The notes under the pieces are model-generated. The model worked only from the letters and a program-made list of their open reading frames with translations, made no database searches and had not been told where the DNA came from. From Halichoerus grypus (taxonomy: Eukaryota; Chordata; Mammalia; Carnivora; Phocidae): DNA of 64,000 nt. This document shows positions 1 to 11,094 of the stretch, one piece after another. Every line of letters begins with the position of its first letter. The stretch's first letter is position 1. The position numbers and the translations under genes are program-made. The stretch spans positions 152,013,793 through 152,077,792 of the forward strand of contig NC_135717.1 of the NCBI RefSeq assembly GCF_964656455.1, read 5' to 3'.

Positions 1-566
1 TAACTCATTGATCATTTTTTCCCCAATAATCATTGATTGTACAGCTAGTCTAGGATTCTTCTAGCCACATTGGAAGTCCTAGATGAATATAAGTCACTAT
101 CCTTGATCTCTAAAATCTTTTAAACTAACCGAAGAAAGACAAAAGCACATGTCAGTTAAAGGTTAATAATCTCTAATCTGTGTAACACTGAGTCTAAAAA
201 CAACCTGAGCTGTGAGAACCAAGAGATCAACCTTAGATGAGATTTCATTTTGAGCTGGAAGGATGTGGAATATTTGGATAGACTCGGAGAAAGAGACCGA
301 TGAGAATCATGTAATTCTATCAGTCTTCGTCCATTCCTTCCAGGGAAAACCCCTCTAAGCTGAGTCATTGCTGTGGAGGTTAGCAGCTTCCCCTGTGTTA
401 TAGCAAAGAGGGCGGCACAGCTGAGAAAGTTAGGGAACTCCGCTCATCTCCCACACCACCCCCCTCCCCACGCACCTGCTGTAGCTTCTTTCAATGCATC
501 TACGTAACTCGTGTCATTCCCCCAGGCTCTTCTTAGAGCAAGTCCTTCTACTATTACCTTGTAGTG
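1..566. other. Unassigned sequence
   Basis: I see no gene or repeat I can name here. The open frames are short, lack domains and overlap on opposite strands. Composition is ordinary and mildly AT-rich, as expected for intergenic or intronic carnivore DNA. Confidence 0.5.
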
Positions 567-985
567 GCTAAGAACATGGGATACTCCACTGATTCTCAAA
601 GCCTGGTACCCAACAGCAACAGGAGCATCATCTGGGAACTTGTTAGAAGTACACATCCCTGGGCCCCACTCCAGATCTGGTGTATCAGAAACTCTGACAG
701 AGCCCCACAATCTGTGGTTCAACAAGCTCTCCAGGAGATTCTGACACACACTAATGTTTGAGAAGCACTGGGCTCAACAGGCATCCTGGCTTCAAATTCT
801 AGTACTATTGGTACTTGCCAGCCCCATGGCTTAGGTAGGTAGTTCATTTTATTTTAAAAGGGTAAAAATTTAAAAGGGTAAAATAGTAGTATCCAGCCCC
901 TTGGGGTCATTGTGAAGAATACATGAGTTAAGGCACGTAAAGCCATTACTGTAAGCTTTGGCAGTTAGGAAGTCCTCGATAAAAT
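567..985 (+). mobile_element. MIR SINE remnant, split by a MER5-type element
   Basis: The MIR head (GTAGTGGCTAAGAACATGGG) lies at about 567-586. The body resumes after about 770 with GGCATCCTGGCTTCAAATTC and runs through the late MIR motif ATGAGTTAAGGCACGTAAAG near 925-945. The two halves are collinear with the MIR consensus in sense orientation, and the hAT fragment between them explains the gap. MIRs are tRNA-derived SINEs fossilised since before the placental radiation. Edges are approximate. Confidence 0.65.
585..769. mobile_element. MER5A-like non-autonomous hAT (Charlie) element
   Basis: The element starts near CACTGATTCTCAAAGCCTGG and ends near GTTTGAGAAGCACTG, imperfect inverted termini typical of MER5A. 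Between them are family phrases such as CATCATCTGGGAACTTG, GGGCCCCACTCCAGATC and a degenerate TCAGAAACTCTGACAGAG. At about 185 bp it is close to the usual MER5A length. It codes for nothing; the 65-codon frame across it is incidental. It sits inside a MIR, so it is younger than that MIR. Confidence 0.7.
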
Positions 986-1144
986 AGTACATGATCACCT
1001 GGCAAGGCTTCCCTTTCCTTTTAAGTGACGGGTTACTTTTAAATGATTTTCACACGGTAACATGGTTGGAAAATCTTACTTAGAGCTGTGTTTCTCCACT
1101 CCTTCTCATCCCCTCCACCACCCTCACCATTCTCTATGTATACA

Positions 1145-1702
1145 TTTTCATAGCATAAACTTACCATTTTAACCATTTTAAGCATATAATTCAGTGACAT
1201 TAAGTACACTTACATTTTTAAGTACATTTACATTTTTGTGCTAGCATCCCATCCTCCAATTCCAGAACCTTTTTCATCCTCCCAAACTGAAACCCCAGCC
1301 CAATCAAACATGACTTCCCCACTCCCTCTCCTCGCCCCCTGCCCCTGGCAACCACTGTGCTACTTTCTGTCTCTATGAATGTGACTATTCTAAGTATCTC
1401 AGATGAGTGGAATCATGCAATCTTTGTCCTTTTGTGACTGGCTTATTTCCCTCAGCACAATGTCCTCAAGTTTCATCCATGTTGTTGCATGAGTAGGGAT
1501 TTCCTTCCTTTTTAAGGCTGCATAGTATTCCATTCTATGTAAATGCTGTATTTTGCTCATCCGTCCATCTGTCAGTGTGCACTTCCACTGTTCCCATGTT
1601 TGGCTATTGTGAACAGTGTTGCTGTGAACATGGGTGTACATATATCTCTTCAAGTTCCAGCTTTGAGTTCTTGTAGGTGTATACATAGAAGTGCAGTTGC
1701 CG
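1145..1702 (-). mobile_element. Old L1 (L1M-type) 3' fragment, antisense
   Basis: Read on the minus strand this holds the C-terminal end of L1 ORF2 followed by part of the 3' UTR. A minus-strand frame at 1399-1686 contains HRMEYYAALKRKE and TTWMKLEDIVL, which match the end of the L1 ORF2 reverse transcriptase protein. The plus strand shows the familiar antisense phrases CTGGCAACCACTGTGCTAC and TTTCTGTCTCTATGAATGTG. It is 5' truncated and mutated; no functional ORF survives. A short internal duplication lies near 1202-1238. Confidence 0.8.
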
Positions 1703-2654
1703 GTGGTCTACTAATCTGGACAACCCCCCATCTAATAAGGAGGAGCCTTACTCTCCCCCTGTCTCTTCTGTTGAGCTGGTGTAGCCGTGGTCACTAAGAA
1801 CAGTACACCAGCCACTTTCTGGATCCAGGATTGCCTCGTTGTCTTCAAAAGTTGAAATGGGTGAGTTGAGGAGCTCGTCTTGTTCTAAAGCAGAACTCCT
1901 TATATCCTCGACTCCATTTCATCATAGTGAAGGGCTTTTCTGCCCTATCTACACAGCACTTAAAGAGAAAACTTTATTTTCTCCCATCCCACTGGTGACC
2001 AAGGATCAGAGAATAAAGAGGGGATTATAGGGTCCACGGTCTGCAATGATAATTTATTTTTCCTCCAGTTGTTTCCATCCCAGCACACCGTGTCATTAAC
2101 TTTGACTGTGGTCATCATTTTGCCTTCAGGTTTAATTTATTTTGACTAGGAATATTGTCCTGGGAAACACTACAATTTCCTGAAGAGACTGCAAATCAGC
2201 AGTCTTGCCTAAAATCATACATGGCCATTATCTTTCCTCTGCTTGAAAGATGTACAAAGGCAGTATGTTTTTGTGAGGCGGGAGGTTTTCTTTATTTAGT
2301 GTCTGCCTTTTGGCTGAGCTATAAGGTAAGGCAATTAGATACCCAACACTTATAACAGATATGTTTAACTTCCCTGATACGTCCTGCAGAGGTTAAGCGA
2401 ACACAAAGATAATAGACTTTAACTGGCAGTTAGGCGGTTGAGACTTCAAACCTTTTAGACTGTGTAAATGATGATGGCGAGACAATAAACAATGTGCTCA
2501 TTTACTGCTCGAAACCACCTTGAGCCAGAATATTCCATGTAGCATCACTCCCACCTGTGAGGTCCACAAGAAATGGGTACTAAACAGCTTTTTATGCAAG
2601 GCTTTTAGGTTTTTTTGTCAAGAAGAAGCTGAATCAGTGTGACCCCCTCTAGGA
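1703..2654. other. Unassigned sequence
   Basis: No repeat or gene that I recognise. The small plus-strand frames (for example 1839-2030 and 2155-2355) have no homology signal that I can see and no supporting splice or promoter context. Confidence 0.45.
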
Positions 2655-2840
2655 GGCGGTGTTGTGTAGTGGAGGGGTGGTCTGATTCAGCTTGGTTTTC
2701 CAGCAGCCTCTCTTACCTGCTACGTGACCTTGAGCAAATGACTTAAATGCTTCACATCTCAGGTTCTTCACCTGAAAAGTATAGACACTACTAGCATCTA
2801 CAGGGTGTTCTTGTCATTCCAGGGTAAGCGGCATCTAGAA
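2655..2840 (+). mobile_element. MIR SINE remnant
   Basis: The sense MIR core is recognisable: TTACCTGCTACGTGACCTTG followed by GAGCAAATGACTTAAATGC and TCTCAGGTTCTTCACCTG. These correspond to the consensus blocks for CTGTGTGACCTTGGGCAAGT and CCTCAGTTTCCTCATCTG. Divergence is high, as expected of MIR age. Confidence 0.65.
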
Positions 2841-3661
2841 AAGGTCACTTAAAATGAATGCACCAACATGTCATTGAAAAAAACAGGTGTTTGGGAGCAT
2901 TTTCCTGGAAAATGAACTACAAATTATACAAATTATAAAACTGTCTTACATTTACTGAAATTTAAAGTTTTAACTGTACTGTTATTCTCAGGGGAAAAAA
3001 AAAACCAGCAAATAAATCACTTAGGAGGTTTTTGCTAAATTTTTCCAACAAAACTGTATGGTAGCACTATCCAATATCCTTCATTTCCTATTTGACCTCA
3101 AAGGAACATTATCCGGAAATGCACTCTGCAAAACTCCTCTGAGTGTAATGGGTTTGCAGCGGCCTCCCCTGCTCCCTTCGGAAGCACTTGTCATTATCCC
3201 AGTCACTGTTTTCTTCAGCTGTCAGCAGTTTACATCATCTGAATCTGCATTTGCCAACCACTTTGCAACTCCTTCTAGTAACTTCTGCATCACTTTCCTC
3301 AACTTCATGAAATCCTAAATGTTTGGCAAATTGTGCTTTGGCCTTTTACAATGCATCTGCTTTACGGTTTCATTGTACAGTTTCATGGTAAATATCTAAC
3401 AAGCCATGAGGTTATGAGCCACAAAGGGGACTGACCCACGGCCAGATAGATGCTAGAGTCAAACAGGAAGGGGTATTTGAATGGAGACTGATTTTAATAA
3501 GGGGCAGCTCATTATGACAATTTCTGTCTTCCTGACATCTTTCAACTACAGAGATTTGGATGATGAATACTAAGGAGAGACCGTCGGTTTCTCATTAAAT
3601 TGCTAAACGCACGCCATGTGCTCAGCACAGTGCCTGGTGAATAGCATGTGTTTTAGTTGTT
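2841..3661. other. Unassigned sequence with a possible MIR tail
   Basis: Mostly unassigned. Around 3595-3655 there is a weak sense MIR 3' signature (CATGTGCTCAGCACAGTGCC), too short to annotate separately. The 86-codon frame at 3058-3318 shows no domain. Confidence 0.4.
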
Positions 3662-3676
3662 AAGAAATTTTCTCAG

Positions 3677-3885
3677 GCTTGGGATGCTTGGGTCGCTCAG
3701 TTGGTTGAGCGTCTGCCTTCGGCTCAGGTCATGATCCCAGAGTCCTGGGATCGAGTCCCGCATCGGGCTCCCTGCTCAGAGGGGAGCCCGCTTCTCCCTC
3801 TGCCTGCCACTCCCCCTGCTTGTGCTCACTCACGCTCTCTTTCTCTCTCTCTCTCTCTGACAAATAATAAAATTAAAAAAAAAAA
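3677..3885 (+). mobile_element. SINEC, sense, with perfect 15-bp TSD
   Basis: This is a carnivoran tRNA-derived SINE: degenerate head GGGATGCTTGGGTCGCTCAG, body with GGTCATGATCCCAGAGTCCT, CT tract, AATAAT tail and poly(A). It is flanked by AAGAAATTTTCTCAG at 3662-3676 and 3886-3900, an exact TSD that shows insertion by L1-type target-primed reverse transcription. The 79-codon frame over it is SINE-derived. Confidence 0.95.
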
Positions 3886-4059
3886 AAGAAATTTTCTCAG
3901 TATTTACTTAAGAGGATCTCCATGTTCACAAAGGTGTTAAAGGTATTTAAACACACATTAAAAATATAGGCTAAGAAGGTTATTTTCCCTAAATCAATTT
4001 CCCCTTTCCATCAATAAGCACCACACTTAGAGAATAAAAGAATCCTTCACTTTCCAACC

Positions 4060-4297
4060 TACCTCCATTCCTTACTCCCCTTTCTCCTTATTTGTTTTAT
4101 CTTCTCTTAGTAACACTTATTCCCATCTGACACGCCATATATTTACCTATCTGTGTTTTGTCTGTCTCCTGCCACTAGAATCTAAAACTCCAGAGGCCAA
4201 GGACTTGGTGTGTTCATTGGGGCATCCCCAGCACCAAGAACAGAGCCTGGCACATGGTAGGTGTTAGTTAAGTATTTGTTGACTGGATGATGAATGG
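4060..4297 (+). mobile_element. L2 LINE 3' end, sense
   Basis: Recognisable L2 3' UTR phrases occur in order: CACTAGAATCTAAAACTCC, a GAGGCCAAGGACTT block, CCCAGCACCAAGAACAGAGC, CCTGGCACATGGTAGGTG and a terminal GTATTTGTTGACTGGATGA. This fits the L2 end that reads AGAATGTAAGCTCC through AAATATTTGTTGAATGA. It is non-coding. Confidence 0.7.
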
Positions 4298-4639
4298 AAG
4301 ATTCCTCTCATCCTCCTCAATCCAGGGCCCCAGTGGCCAGGAACCATCACAACAATCTCCTGGTAAGAGATCCCAGTGCACAGTGGCCTGAAAGAGCCCC
4401 TGATGTGAATAAGAAGGGACACTGCAAATCCTATGAAGCAAAGACAGTATGGAGATGCCGAGAAGCACACAGTAGACTGAAAGACTGTGGAGAGTCAGGT
4501 AAATGCAGGCGCTCTCTGCCACTAGACAAAGACCCATCCTAATTCAATTCAGAGGGAGTAGAAGAGTATTCTCCTCAAGGGCAAACAGGGAACTTGGAAT
4601 TCTCCATCCTAAAAGGAAAAGATTTGGTTTTGAGTCATG

Positions 4640-4800
4640 GTGTCATGGAAAGAACTATCCTTTGAGGGTCAGGAAACCTGAGTGCTGGTCTCATTTCTGA
4701 CGCTAATTGGGTCTGTAACTCAGGAAAGTCACCTCAAACTTCCAGGGCTTTACAACTTCATTGATTAATGTTGAAATAATAATAGTTTTCTATACTGGGT
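4640..4800 (+). mobile_element. MIR SINE remnant
   Basis: Sense MIR-like blocks are AGGAAACCTGAGTGCTGGTC, TCTGTAACTCAGGAAAGTCA, and a late ATGTTGAAATAATAATAG segment. Divergence is high. The boundary with the L1 3' end that follows is approximate. Confidence 0.5.
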
Positions 4801-4825
4801 TAAATAAGATATTAAAATTAGGAAA

Positions 4826-4950
4826 GGATGGGAGGCTGTGGGTGTTGCAGGCGGAGGGGCACATGGGAATTCTCAGCACTTTCCCCTCAGTTTTGCTGTG
4901 AATCTAAAACATCTCTAAAAAATGATAGACATATTAAAAATTTATATTAA
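4826..4950 (+). mobile_element. L1 3' UTR end, sense
   Basis: The segment ends with TTTTGCTGTGAATCTAAAAC followed by ATCTCTAAAAAATGATAGAC and an A-rich tail, the pattern of an old L1M 3' terminus (TGCTGTGAACCTAAAACTGC followed by TCTAAAAAATAAAG). It is strongly 5' truncated. Confidence 0.6.
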
Positions 4951-5163
4951 AAATTAGGCCTACATATTTCTTTTTACTTTTAAAAACATGGCTACCAGAA
5001 ACCTTAAAATTATATATTTAATTACAGATCTGGCTCGCAGGATATTTCTATTTGACGGCGCTGCTCTACAGTCTGAGAGAAGAAAATGTTTCTCTGATCA
5101 AACACTGCTTATTGCAATTCCCTGCCCCATGTCATAAAGCTCATGATCAAAGTGACCATATTG

Positions 5164-5363
5164 GGGCACCTGGGTGGCTCAGTCGTTAAGCGTCTGCCTT
5201 CTGCTCAGGTCATGATCCCAGGGTCCTGGGATCGAGCCCCGCATCGGGCTCCCTGCTCTGCGGGAAGCCTGCTTCTCCCTCTCCCACTCCCCCTGCTTGT
5301 GTTCCCTCTCTCACTGTGTCTCTCTCTGTCAAATAAATAAAATCTTTAAAAAAAATTTTTTTT
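5164..5363 (+). mobile_element. SINEC, young subfamily, perfect 14-bp TSD
   Basis: Near-consensus copy with the one-base-short head AGTCGTTAAGCGTCTGCC, body GGGTCCTGGGATCGAGCCCC, GGGAAGCCTGCTTCTCCCTC and AAATAAATAAAATCTT tail. The TSD AAGTGACCATATTG is exact at 5150-5163 and 5364-5377. Low divergence suggests a fairly recent insertion. The 65-codon frame across it is SINE sequence, not a gene. Confidence 0.96.
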
Positions 5364-5377
5364 AAGTGACCATATTG

Positions 5378-6415
5378 AGACTTTGTGTAGTGTACAGTAT
5401 ATAAAAACCCATTTAATTGGCATTTCCTAAATATATTTGATCATGGAATCCATTTTCCACTGAATGCCTATTAAGACCTCTCAGTTCTGAGGAAGACATT
5501 TTGGAAAACAGTGCTCTACACTTGCTGCAAATTCTTTTTGGATCCTAATAATTTGTGAAATTATGGATCTATGTATGTGGGAGGAAGCAACGGGCAAGTT
5601 TCCAAGATGCTTGTTCAGACAGGGAGAGTTTTTGGGAGAAATCATGTTCTTCACCGACTGTTCCTGGGAGGGATGGCAGCTGATCACATACCGAAAGGGA
5701 AGAGAAAGGTGCTGGAGCAGAGAACTGGGTTGAGGGATTGAGGAGGAGGAGAGCTCAAGTTTGGAGGGTCTTCTCAGAGAAGCCTTGTGTTAATTATACT
5801 CTAAAACCTCAGCTCTCTACTGCATGCTCAACCTGAGGCCCTCAAGAAATCAGCACCACAGGAAACATCAAATCCCAGGTAGAGCATGCATGAGGGAGCC
5901 CTCAGAGGAGACTAGAAACATGATGTTCCAAGAGGAAACACTAGGAGTGGCTGGAGAGCTACAGAAGTTCCACAGTTGAGAGGACACATCCCGTGTCAGG
6001 GAGTCAAACCCAGACCAAGAAGGCTGGGCTGCCCCACACTTCCCACCCTCTCACCTCCAGGTCTCCAGGGAGCGGCTGAGGAGAAACCCTTAAGGGCTTA
6101 TCTAGCCAGATAAAGCAGCAAAGCCACAGCCTGTAGCCTCTGACGGAGATGCTGCGGGGTGGGGGTGGGGGTGTGTGTGATAAGGAACCTATTTCTGGTG
6201 CCTGACATTTCTGCCTGTGCTTCCACGCGGTGTCCCAAGCTGGGCGCTCTATTGCCTAGGATTGTTGGGGTGCCATGACGAGTAGAAGTTTTTCCTGGAT
6301 GAATCTCAGAAATTCTATTGCTTACCAACTTCTCCCTTGTCCTCTGTAACTGCCAAAACATTGCTTTATAAAATGTGCTGCTTTTTCTAAGCTCTGAGCA
6401 TTTATTCTGAATTAA
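5378..6415. other. Unassigned sequence with a G-rich microsatellite
   Basis: No gene or dispersed repeat I can name. A (GGGGGT)n run passing into (GT)n occupies about 6156-6179. The minus-strand frame 6098-6361 runs across it and is low-complexity in part. Confidence 0.45.
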
Positions 6416-7866
6416 CAGTTTTTACAGCTTTATTTAAATATAACTTATGTATACTAAATTTCACCAATTTTAACTGTGAATGAATTTTAGTAAATGTATA
6501 GTCAGGCAGCCACCACCATGATTACATTTGGGAAGACTTCCATAACCCCCAAATTTTCTTCATGCCCCTTTGCATTCCTCTCCCTACCCCCTGCCCCAGG
6601 AAACCACTGGTGTGCTTGTTGCCACTATCGTTTTGCCTTTTCTAGAATTTCATGTAGATGGGATCATATGGAACAGTATATGATACTTCATTTTCGGCTT
6701 CTCTCACTTAGAAGGATGCTTTTGAGATTCATCTGTGTTATTCTATCAGTACTTCGTTCCCTCCAGTTGTCACTATTCCATTGTATATGACCATTTTCTT
6801 TCTCTCTCTCTTTTTTTTCTTTTTAAATAGTTATTTGGATTATTTCCAGTTTGGGACTCTTATGAAATAATAATACCATGAGCCTTCGTGTATAAGCTTT
6901 CCATGGACATATGTTTTTATTTCTCTGAGGCAAATATCTAAGAGTGGAACTGCAGGGTCATATGATAAGTGATTTTTAACATTTTAAGAAATTTAATTTT
7001 GCGAAATGGTTTTATCATTTTGCATTCCCATCAGCTGTGTATGAGATTTCCAGTTGCTCCATACCCTCACCAACACTTGTTATTGTTAGTCTTTTTAATC
7101 TTTGCTATTCTGGTATGGGCATAGTGGTCTCTCATTGTGGTTTTAAGCAGCATTGCTCTAATTACCAATGATGTTGAGAATCTCTTTCTTACCACCCGTA
7201 TATTTTCCTTTGTGCAGTGTCTATTCAAATGTATTTTTTTCCTTTTTATTATTGGATTGTTTTATTATTATTGAGTTATAAGATAACTTTATGTTATCTG
7301 GATACAAGTCCTTACTCAAATATATGCCTTACAGATATTTTCTCTTAATGGCTTTCTTTTTCATTTCCTTATGTGTTCTAGCAAGCTAATGTTTTTAGTC
7401 TTTTTGAAGTCCAATTTACTCATTTTTATTTATGGTTCAAGCTCTTTGTGTTCTACATAAGAAACTTTACCTAATCCAAGGTCACAAAGATTTTCTCCTG
7501 CGTTTTCTTCTAGAAAGTTTCTGGTGTTAGCTCTTAGATTTAGGTCTACAATCTGTTTTAACTTAAATTTTGCATATGTTGTGAGGAATAAGTCAAGGTA
7601 CTTTTCTTAATCTAGAAATCCAGTTATTCCAGCATAATTTATTGAAGACTATCTCCATTTCTTACCTTGGCAACTTTATCAAAACTCAGTTGACCATATA
7701 CGTGTGGGTCTATATTTCTAGACTCTCAATTCTGTTGCATTAATCCATGGCTATCCTTACACCACCACGGTGCTAGCCTGATTATTGTAGCTTTTACAGT
7801 AAGTCCTCAAATCAGACAGACTAAGTCCTCCAACTTCATTTTTCTTAAACAATTGGTTTGGCCATT
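6416..7866 (-). mobile_element. Old L1 (L1M-type), antisense, about 1.4 kb
   Basis: On the minus strand this is an L1 3' UTR plus a long decayed piece of ORF2. Plus-strand antisense landmarks appear in collinear order: CCACCATGATTACATTTGGG, TAGATGGGATCATATGGAAC, GAGTGGAACTGCAGGGTCAT, CTCCATACCCTCACCAACAC, TGTTATCTGGATACAAGTCC and CCTGATTATTGTAGC. The minus-strand frame near 7757-7860 retains ORF2-like residues (NQLFKKNEVGGLSLSDLRTY). It is 5' truncated, carries many indels and is not functional. Confidence 0.8.
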
Positions 7867-7984
7867 CTAGATTCTTTTTTTTTTTTTTTTTTTTTCCGGT
7901 AATCTCTACACTTACCACAGGGCTAGAACTCATGACCCCAAGATCAATAGTTGCACGCTCCACCAACAGAGCCAGTCAGGTGCC
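7867..7984 (-). mobile_element. Short tRNA-head SINEC remnant, antisense
   Basis: A T-tract is followed by CTACACTTACCACAGGGCTA, GAACTCATGACCCCAAGATC and AGAGCCAGTCAGGTGCCC. Reverse complemented this is the tRNA-like head of a carnivore SINE (GGGCACCTGACTGGCTC, then GATCTTGGGGTCATGAGTTC) joined directly to poly(A), without the CT-rich body. That layout fits an older or short SINEC subfamily. It abuts the L1 at 7866; I found no clear TSD. Confidence 0.75.
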
Positions 7985-8100
7985 CTATTGTGCTGCATTT
8001 TTAATAATGTTTAATGTCTGGGACATATAGCATGGATAAGGCCATACAATTTTATAGACAAAGGAGCCACAGACATAAAAAATGTGGGTGATCTGTCCGA

Positions 8101-8262
8101 CTTGACATGATGAGGTTGGTTCCTGTCTCTTTGTGGTCACATCTCATTTTCCTACTGGAATGTCAGTTCCAAAAGAGCAAGGGACTGTATGTTTTCTTCA
8201 CCTCCAAATACCCAGTAAAATAGTGCTCATGGTAGGTTTCAACAAATATTTGTTGAACAAAA
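8101..8262 (+). mobile_element. L2 LINE 3' end, sense
   Basis: Landmarks are CTGGAATGTCAGTTCCAAAA, GAGCAAGGGACTGTATG, TCACCTCCAAATACCCAG and the terminal CAACAAATATTTGTTGAAC, all collinear with the L2 3' end. Confidence 0.65.
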
Positions 8263-9420
8263 TCGGGTCCAAGAGAAGTCGAGTGACTTGTTTCTGGTAC
8301 CAAAGACAATAGCAGAACTGCATGTAGAACTTCAGTTTCCAAAGTGTCGATTTAATATTTTTCCCTCATACAATATGCATGTGGGAGACAGAGAAAGAAG
8401 GGGAAAGAAGAAAAAAAGCGAATGAGAGAGGAGGTAGATAAGAGCACTATTGGAAGGATTTTTTAAAAAGGCTTCTGTTTTGATACCATCTCAGTCTGTA
8501 GCCTGCAGCTCCCAGCCATGAAACATTTACAAATTTATTCTTTGTTTGAGACACTTTTTAACATGCAGAGGAATACCCAGATGATTCATAGATCTAACAC
8601 CAGCCTAAGCAGGACACAACATTTCCTTCCTGAGCATGGAGCTAAGAAAGCAGAAAACAGATACACAAAGCCAGAATGGATCCCTGGGGTCAGCAGCAGA
8701 CAGACCCCGGCTGGGCCAGCCTGGACCGACAGTCCTCTTTGGCAAGATCTTCAGGGAGCCCTATTTGGCAGGGTCCAAACTCCCCCCACCCAACCAATTT
8801 AATTCAGAAAGGACTTCCATATTTTTTTAAAAAACGCTTTAAACTATAGTTTTTATTTTTAAACCTGGAAAACAAAGTGTAAAAAAGAGTAAGAACAACA
8901 CAGTGTTACTCTGAAAAGGAAAGGAAGTGGAGAACAGGATAAGGAATGGACATCTATAGGAATGCGGAGGTGGCCCCGACTCCACAACCTCTAATTCATG
9001 TGGCATGTAATCTTCTTAAACAATGATTACAGATACTAAATGTACATTTGAAGGGGCTGGAATTGTCATTAATTACTCTGCAATATCCCATTGACCAAAT
9101 TCTCCCCTCAAGTAAATACATGTGGCTTGCACTGAAATTAGTGGGTGTCACTTGCAGGTAACTGAAAGAATTTGGTTCTGTGACCTCACAAGACACTGTG
9201 AAGACTGGGATTTATGAACAACGATGAAGATTTCTGCCAGAAGCAGTCAGCAATAGGGAAGAAATTAAATGTCTTTATTTAAACCCAGTAAAAAAAAAAA
9301 AAAACAACTGTGTCTAGACTTTGTTCAGGGCCAGAGGCTAGGTACTGCTGGGGGAGTCCAAGCTAAGCCACGGACGCCCTGCCTTGACCTCGGGCAGATC
9401 TGCAGGCGAGAGGCCTGATC
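8263..9420. other. Unassigned sequence
   Basis: No recognisable gene or repeat. A purine-rich stretch lies near 8390-8435. The overlapping plus-strand frames at 8518-8830 have no domain or context that supports coding. Confidence 0.4.
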
Positions 9421-9600
9421 AACATCTCTTGGATCTGGTTCATTTCCTCAATTCTCAGCTTAAATGTCACTTTCTCCAGATGAGATTAGGTCTTGCTGGG
9501 AAGATGCATCATGTTTGTAATTACTCGTTTAATGCCTGTTTCCTCCTCCAGCTCCAAGAAGACAGCGATCACATTTATCTTATCGTGCAGGCTGTGGTTA
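9421..9600 (+). mobile_element. Probable L2 fragment, sense
   Basis: The text AGCTTAAATGTCACTTTCTC followed by AGATGAGATTAGGTC, and later CTCCAGCTCCAAGAAGACAG, resembles the L2 stretch that runs from CAAATGTCACCTTCTCAG to the stretch about gene-poor TAAGCTCC text. Divergence is high, so the call is tentative. Confidence 0.4.
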
Positions 9601-9603
9601 TCT

Positions 9604-9710
9604 TGGTAAGAACAAAGGTTCTGGATCCAGTAGCCTGTGTTCAAATCTCAGTTCTGTCACTCACTCTGTGTGACTTTGGGCAGAAGATGACTATTTTAGG
9701 TCTATAAAAT
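9604..9710 (+). mobile_element. MIR SINE remnant
   Basis: Clear sense MIR 5' half: GTTCTGGATCCAGTAGCCTG, TGTTCAAATCTCAGTTCTGT and CTCTGTGTGACTTTGGGCAG. It breaks off before the 3' half. Confidence 0.65.
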
Positions 9711-9880
9711 ATCAGCACTAGAAATAAAAATACTCTGAAGCGTATGCGCGATGATCTAGACTCTAGACAGAACTATTACTTTCTTCAGAGCGTGCTTTTA
9801 AAGCTCCTTATTAGAGATTTGAAAGTTGAGAGACAACTCAAATCTTTCTTTCTCTTTCCTCTTGAGAAATGCCAAGTTCA

Positions 9881-10086
9881 GGAGCGCCTGGGTGGCTCAG
9901 TCGTTAAACATCTGCCTTCAGCTCAGGTGATGACCCCAGGGTCCTTGGATAGAGCCCCACGTAGGGCTCCCTGCTCAGCAGGAAGCCTGCTTCTCCCTCT
10001 CCCTATGCCTGCCGCTCCCCCTGCTTGGGCTCTCTCTCTCTGTGTCAAATAAATTTTAAAAATCTTAAAAAAAAGAGAGAGAGAGA
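9881..10086 (+). mobile_element. SINEC, sense, perfect 17-bp TSD
   Basis: Head GGAGCGCCTGGGTGGCTCAG with the one-base-short AGTCGTTAA form, GGGAAGCC-like body block (AGGAAGCCTGCTTCTCCCTC), TCAAATAAATTTTAAAAATC tail, and a (GA)n run just after the A-tail. The TSD GAGAAATGCCAAGTTCA at 9864-9880 is repeated at 10087-10103. Moderately diverged. Confidence 0.95.
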
Positions 10087-10139
10087 GAGAAATGCCAAGT
10101 TCAAATGTTATTCCTCATACCACCACATCACTTTCCACC

Positions 10140-10735
10140 TGTCCTCCAGGCAGTCAGCTTTAAATGTAGCACATTCCTGTCTCAGGGCCTTTGCACTTTT
10201 GTTCCCTCCGCCTAGAATACTCTTTCTCCAGAGAGTTATATGGCTCACTCCTCCACCCCATCCAGGCCTCTGCTAAGTTATCACCTCCTTATAGGAGCTT
10301 CTCCAATTACCCTAGCTAAAATAGCCTCTCTCTATCCCATCACTCTGTCTACCTTTACTTATTTATTTTTTTAAGATTTTACTTATTTATTTGACAGAGA
10401 GACAGCGAGAGAGGGAACACAAGCAGGGAGTGGGAGAGGGAGAAGCAGGCTTCCCGCCGAGCAGGGAGCCCGATGTGGGGCTCGATCCCAGGACCCTGGG
10501 ATCATGACCTGAGCCGAAGGCAGACGCTTAACGACTGAGCCACCCTGGCGCCCAAACTCTGTCTACCTTTTTTCATAATACTCATCCCTACCTGACATCT
10601 GTACATTAGCTTATTTTTACCTATTTCCCCCACTAGAATGTAAGTACTCTGAGGGCAGAGGTGCTGCTTTGGTCAGCGCTGCATCTCCAGCACGTGGAAC
10701 ACTGTCTGGCACGTAGGAAGTGCTCAATGAATCGT
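10140..10735 (+). mobile_element. L2 LINE 3' region, sense, interrupted by a SINE
   Basis: A well-preserved L2: CTCAGGGCCTTTGCACTTTT, CCGCCTAGAATACTCTTTCT, CCATCCAGGCCTCTGCTAAG, then after the SINE ATACTCATCCCTACCTGACA, CACTAGAATGTAAGTACTC and CTGGCACGTAGGAAGTGCTC. The halves are collinear, with about 200 bp of SINE (10357-10555) plus its target duplication between them. Confidence 0.8.
10357..10555 (-). mobile_element. SINEC, antisense, perfect 15-bp TSD, inside L2
   Basis: Reads T-tract, AAGATTTTACTTATTTATTT, GAAGCAGGCTTCCCGCCGAG, GATCATGACCTGAGCCGAAG and GCTTAACGACTGAGCCACC on the plus strand. It has the one-base-short head typical of the younger group. TSD ACTCTGTCTACCTTT occurs at 10342-10356 and 10556-10570. 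Confidence 0.95.
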
Positions 10736-11094
10736 CAGCACAGAATAAACAAATCTCAGTCTTCTTTTCTCATTGTGAAGCACTTGAGAGTGTTGTTTTC
10801 AGGTAGGACACACTCCCATGGGGGGTATACGGATCATGGCAAATCTTAAAATTAATTTTCTGACAAGTAAAACAAATGGTGCCATTTTGCTTTATATGGG
10901 AGCGGGGCATGGAATTCAGAAGCATTTGACAAGTTGTGAGTGATGAAATCAGCCTTTTAAAGATCCCAAAGCTCTTCTAAGGGAAAATATATCTGCATCT
11001 TACAAGAACACAGAGCAAATCAAAGTTAAAATTTTTAAATTTTATTTTGTAAAAAGAACCTTGATTTTTTTCTAGACTTCTACTCTGTAGGTAA
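10736..11094. other. Unassigned sequence
   Basis: Nothing recognised here. The sequence is AT-rich at 11020-11060. Confidence 0.4.

Noticed and set aside
1399..1686. 95-codon minus-strand frame as a possible gene
   Set aside because: It is the decayed C-terminal end of L1 ORF2.
2643..2660. CTCF-like text CCCTCTAGGAGGCGG
   Set aside because: At least two mismatches to the core by eye; too weak to list.
5143..5340. A recurring peptide pattern (LGGSVVKRLPSAQVMIPGSWD type) in many frames of the window
   Set aside because: It is the translation of the sense strand of the SINEC body and appears wherever a SINE does; it is not a protein family.
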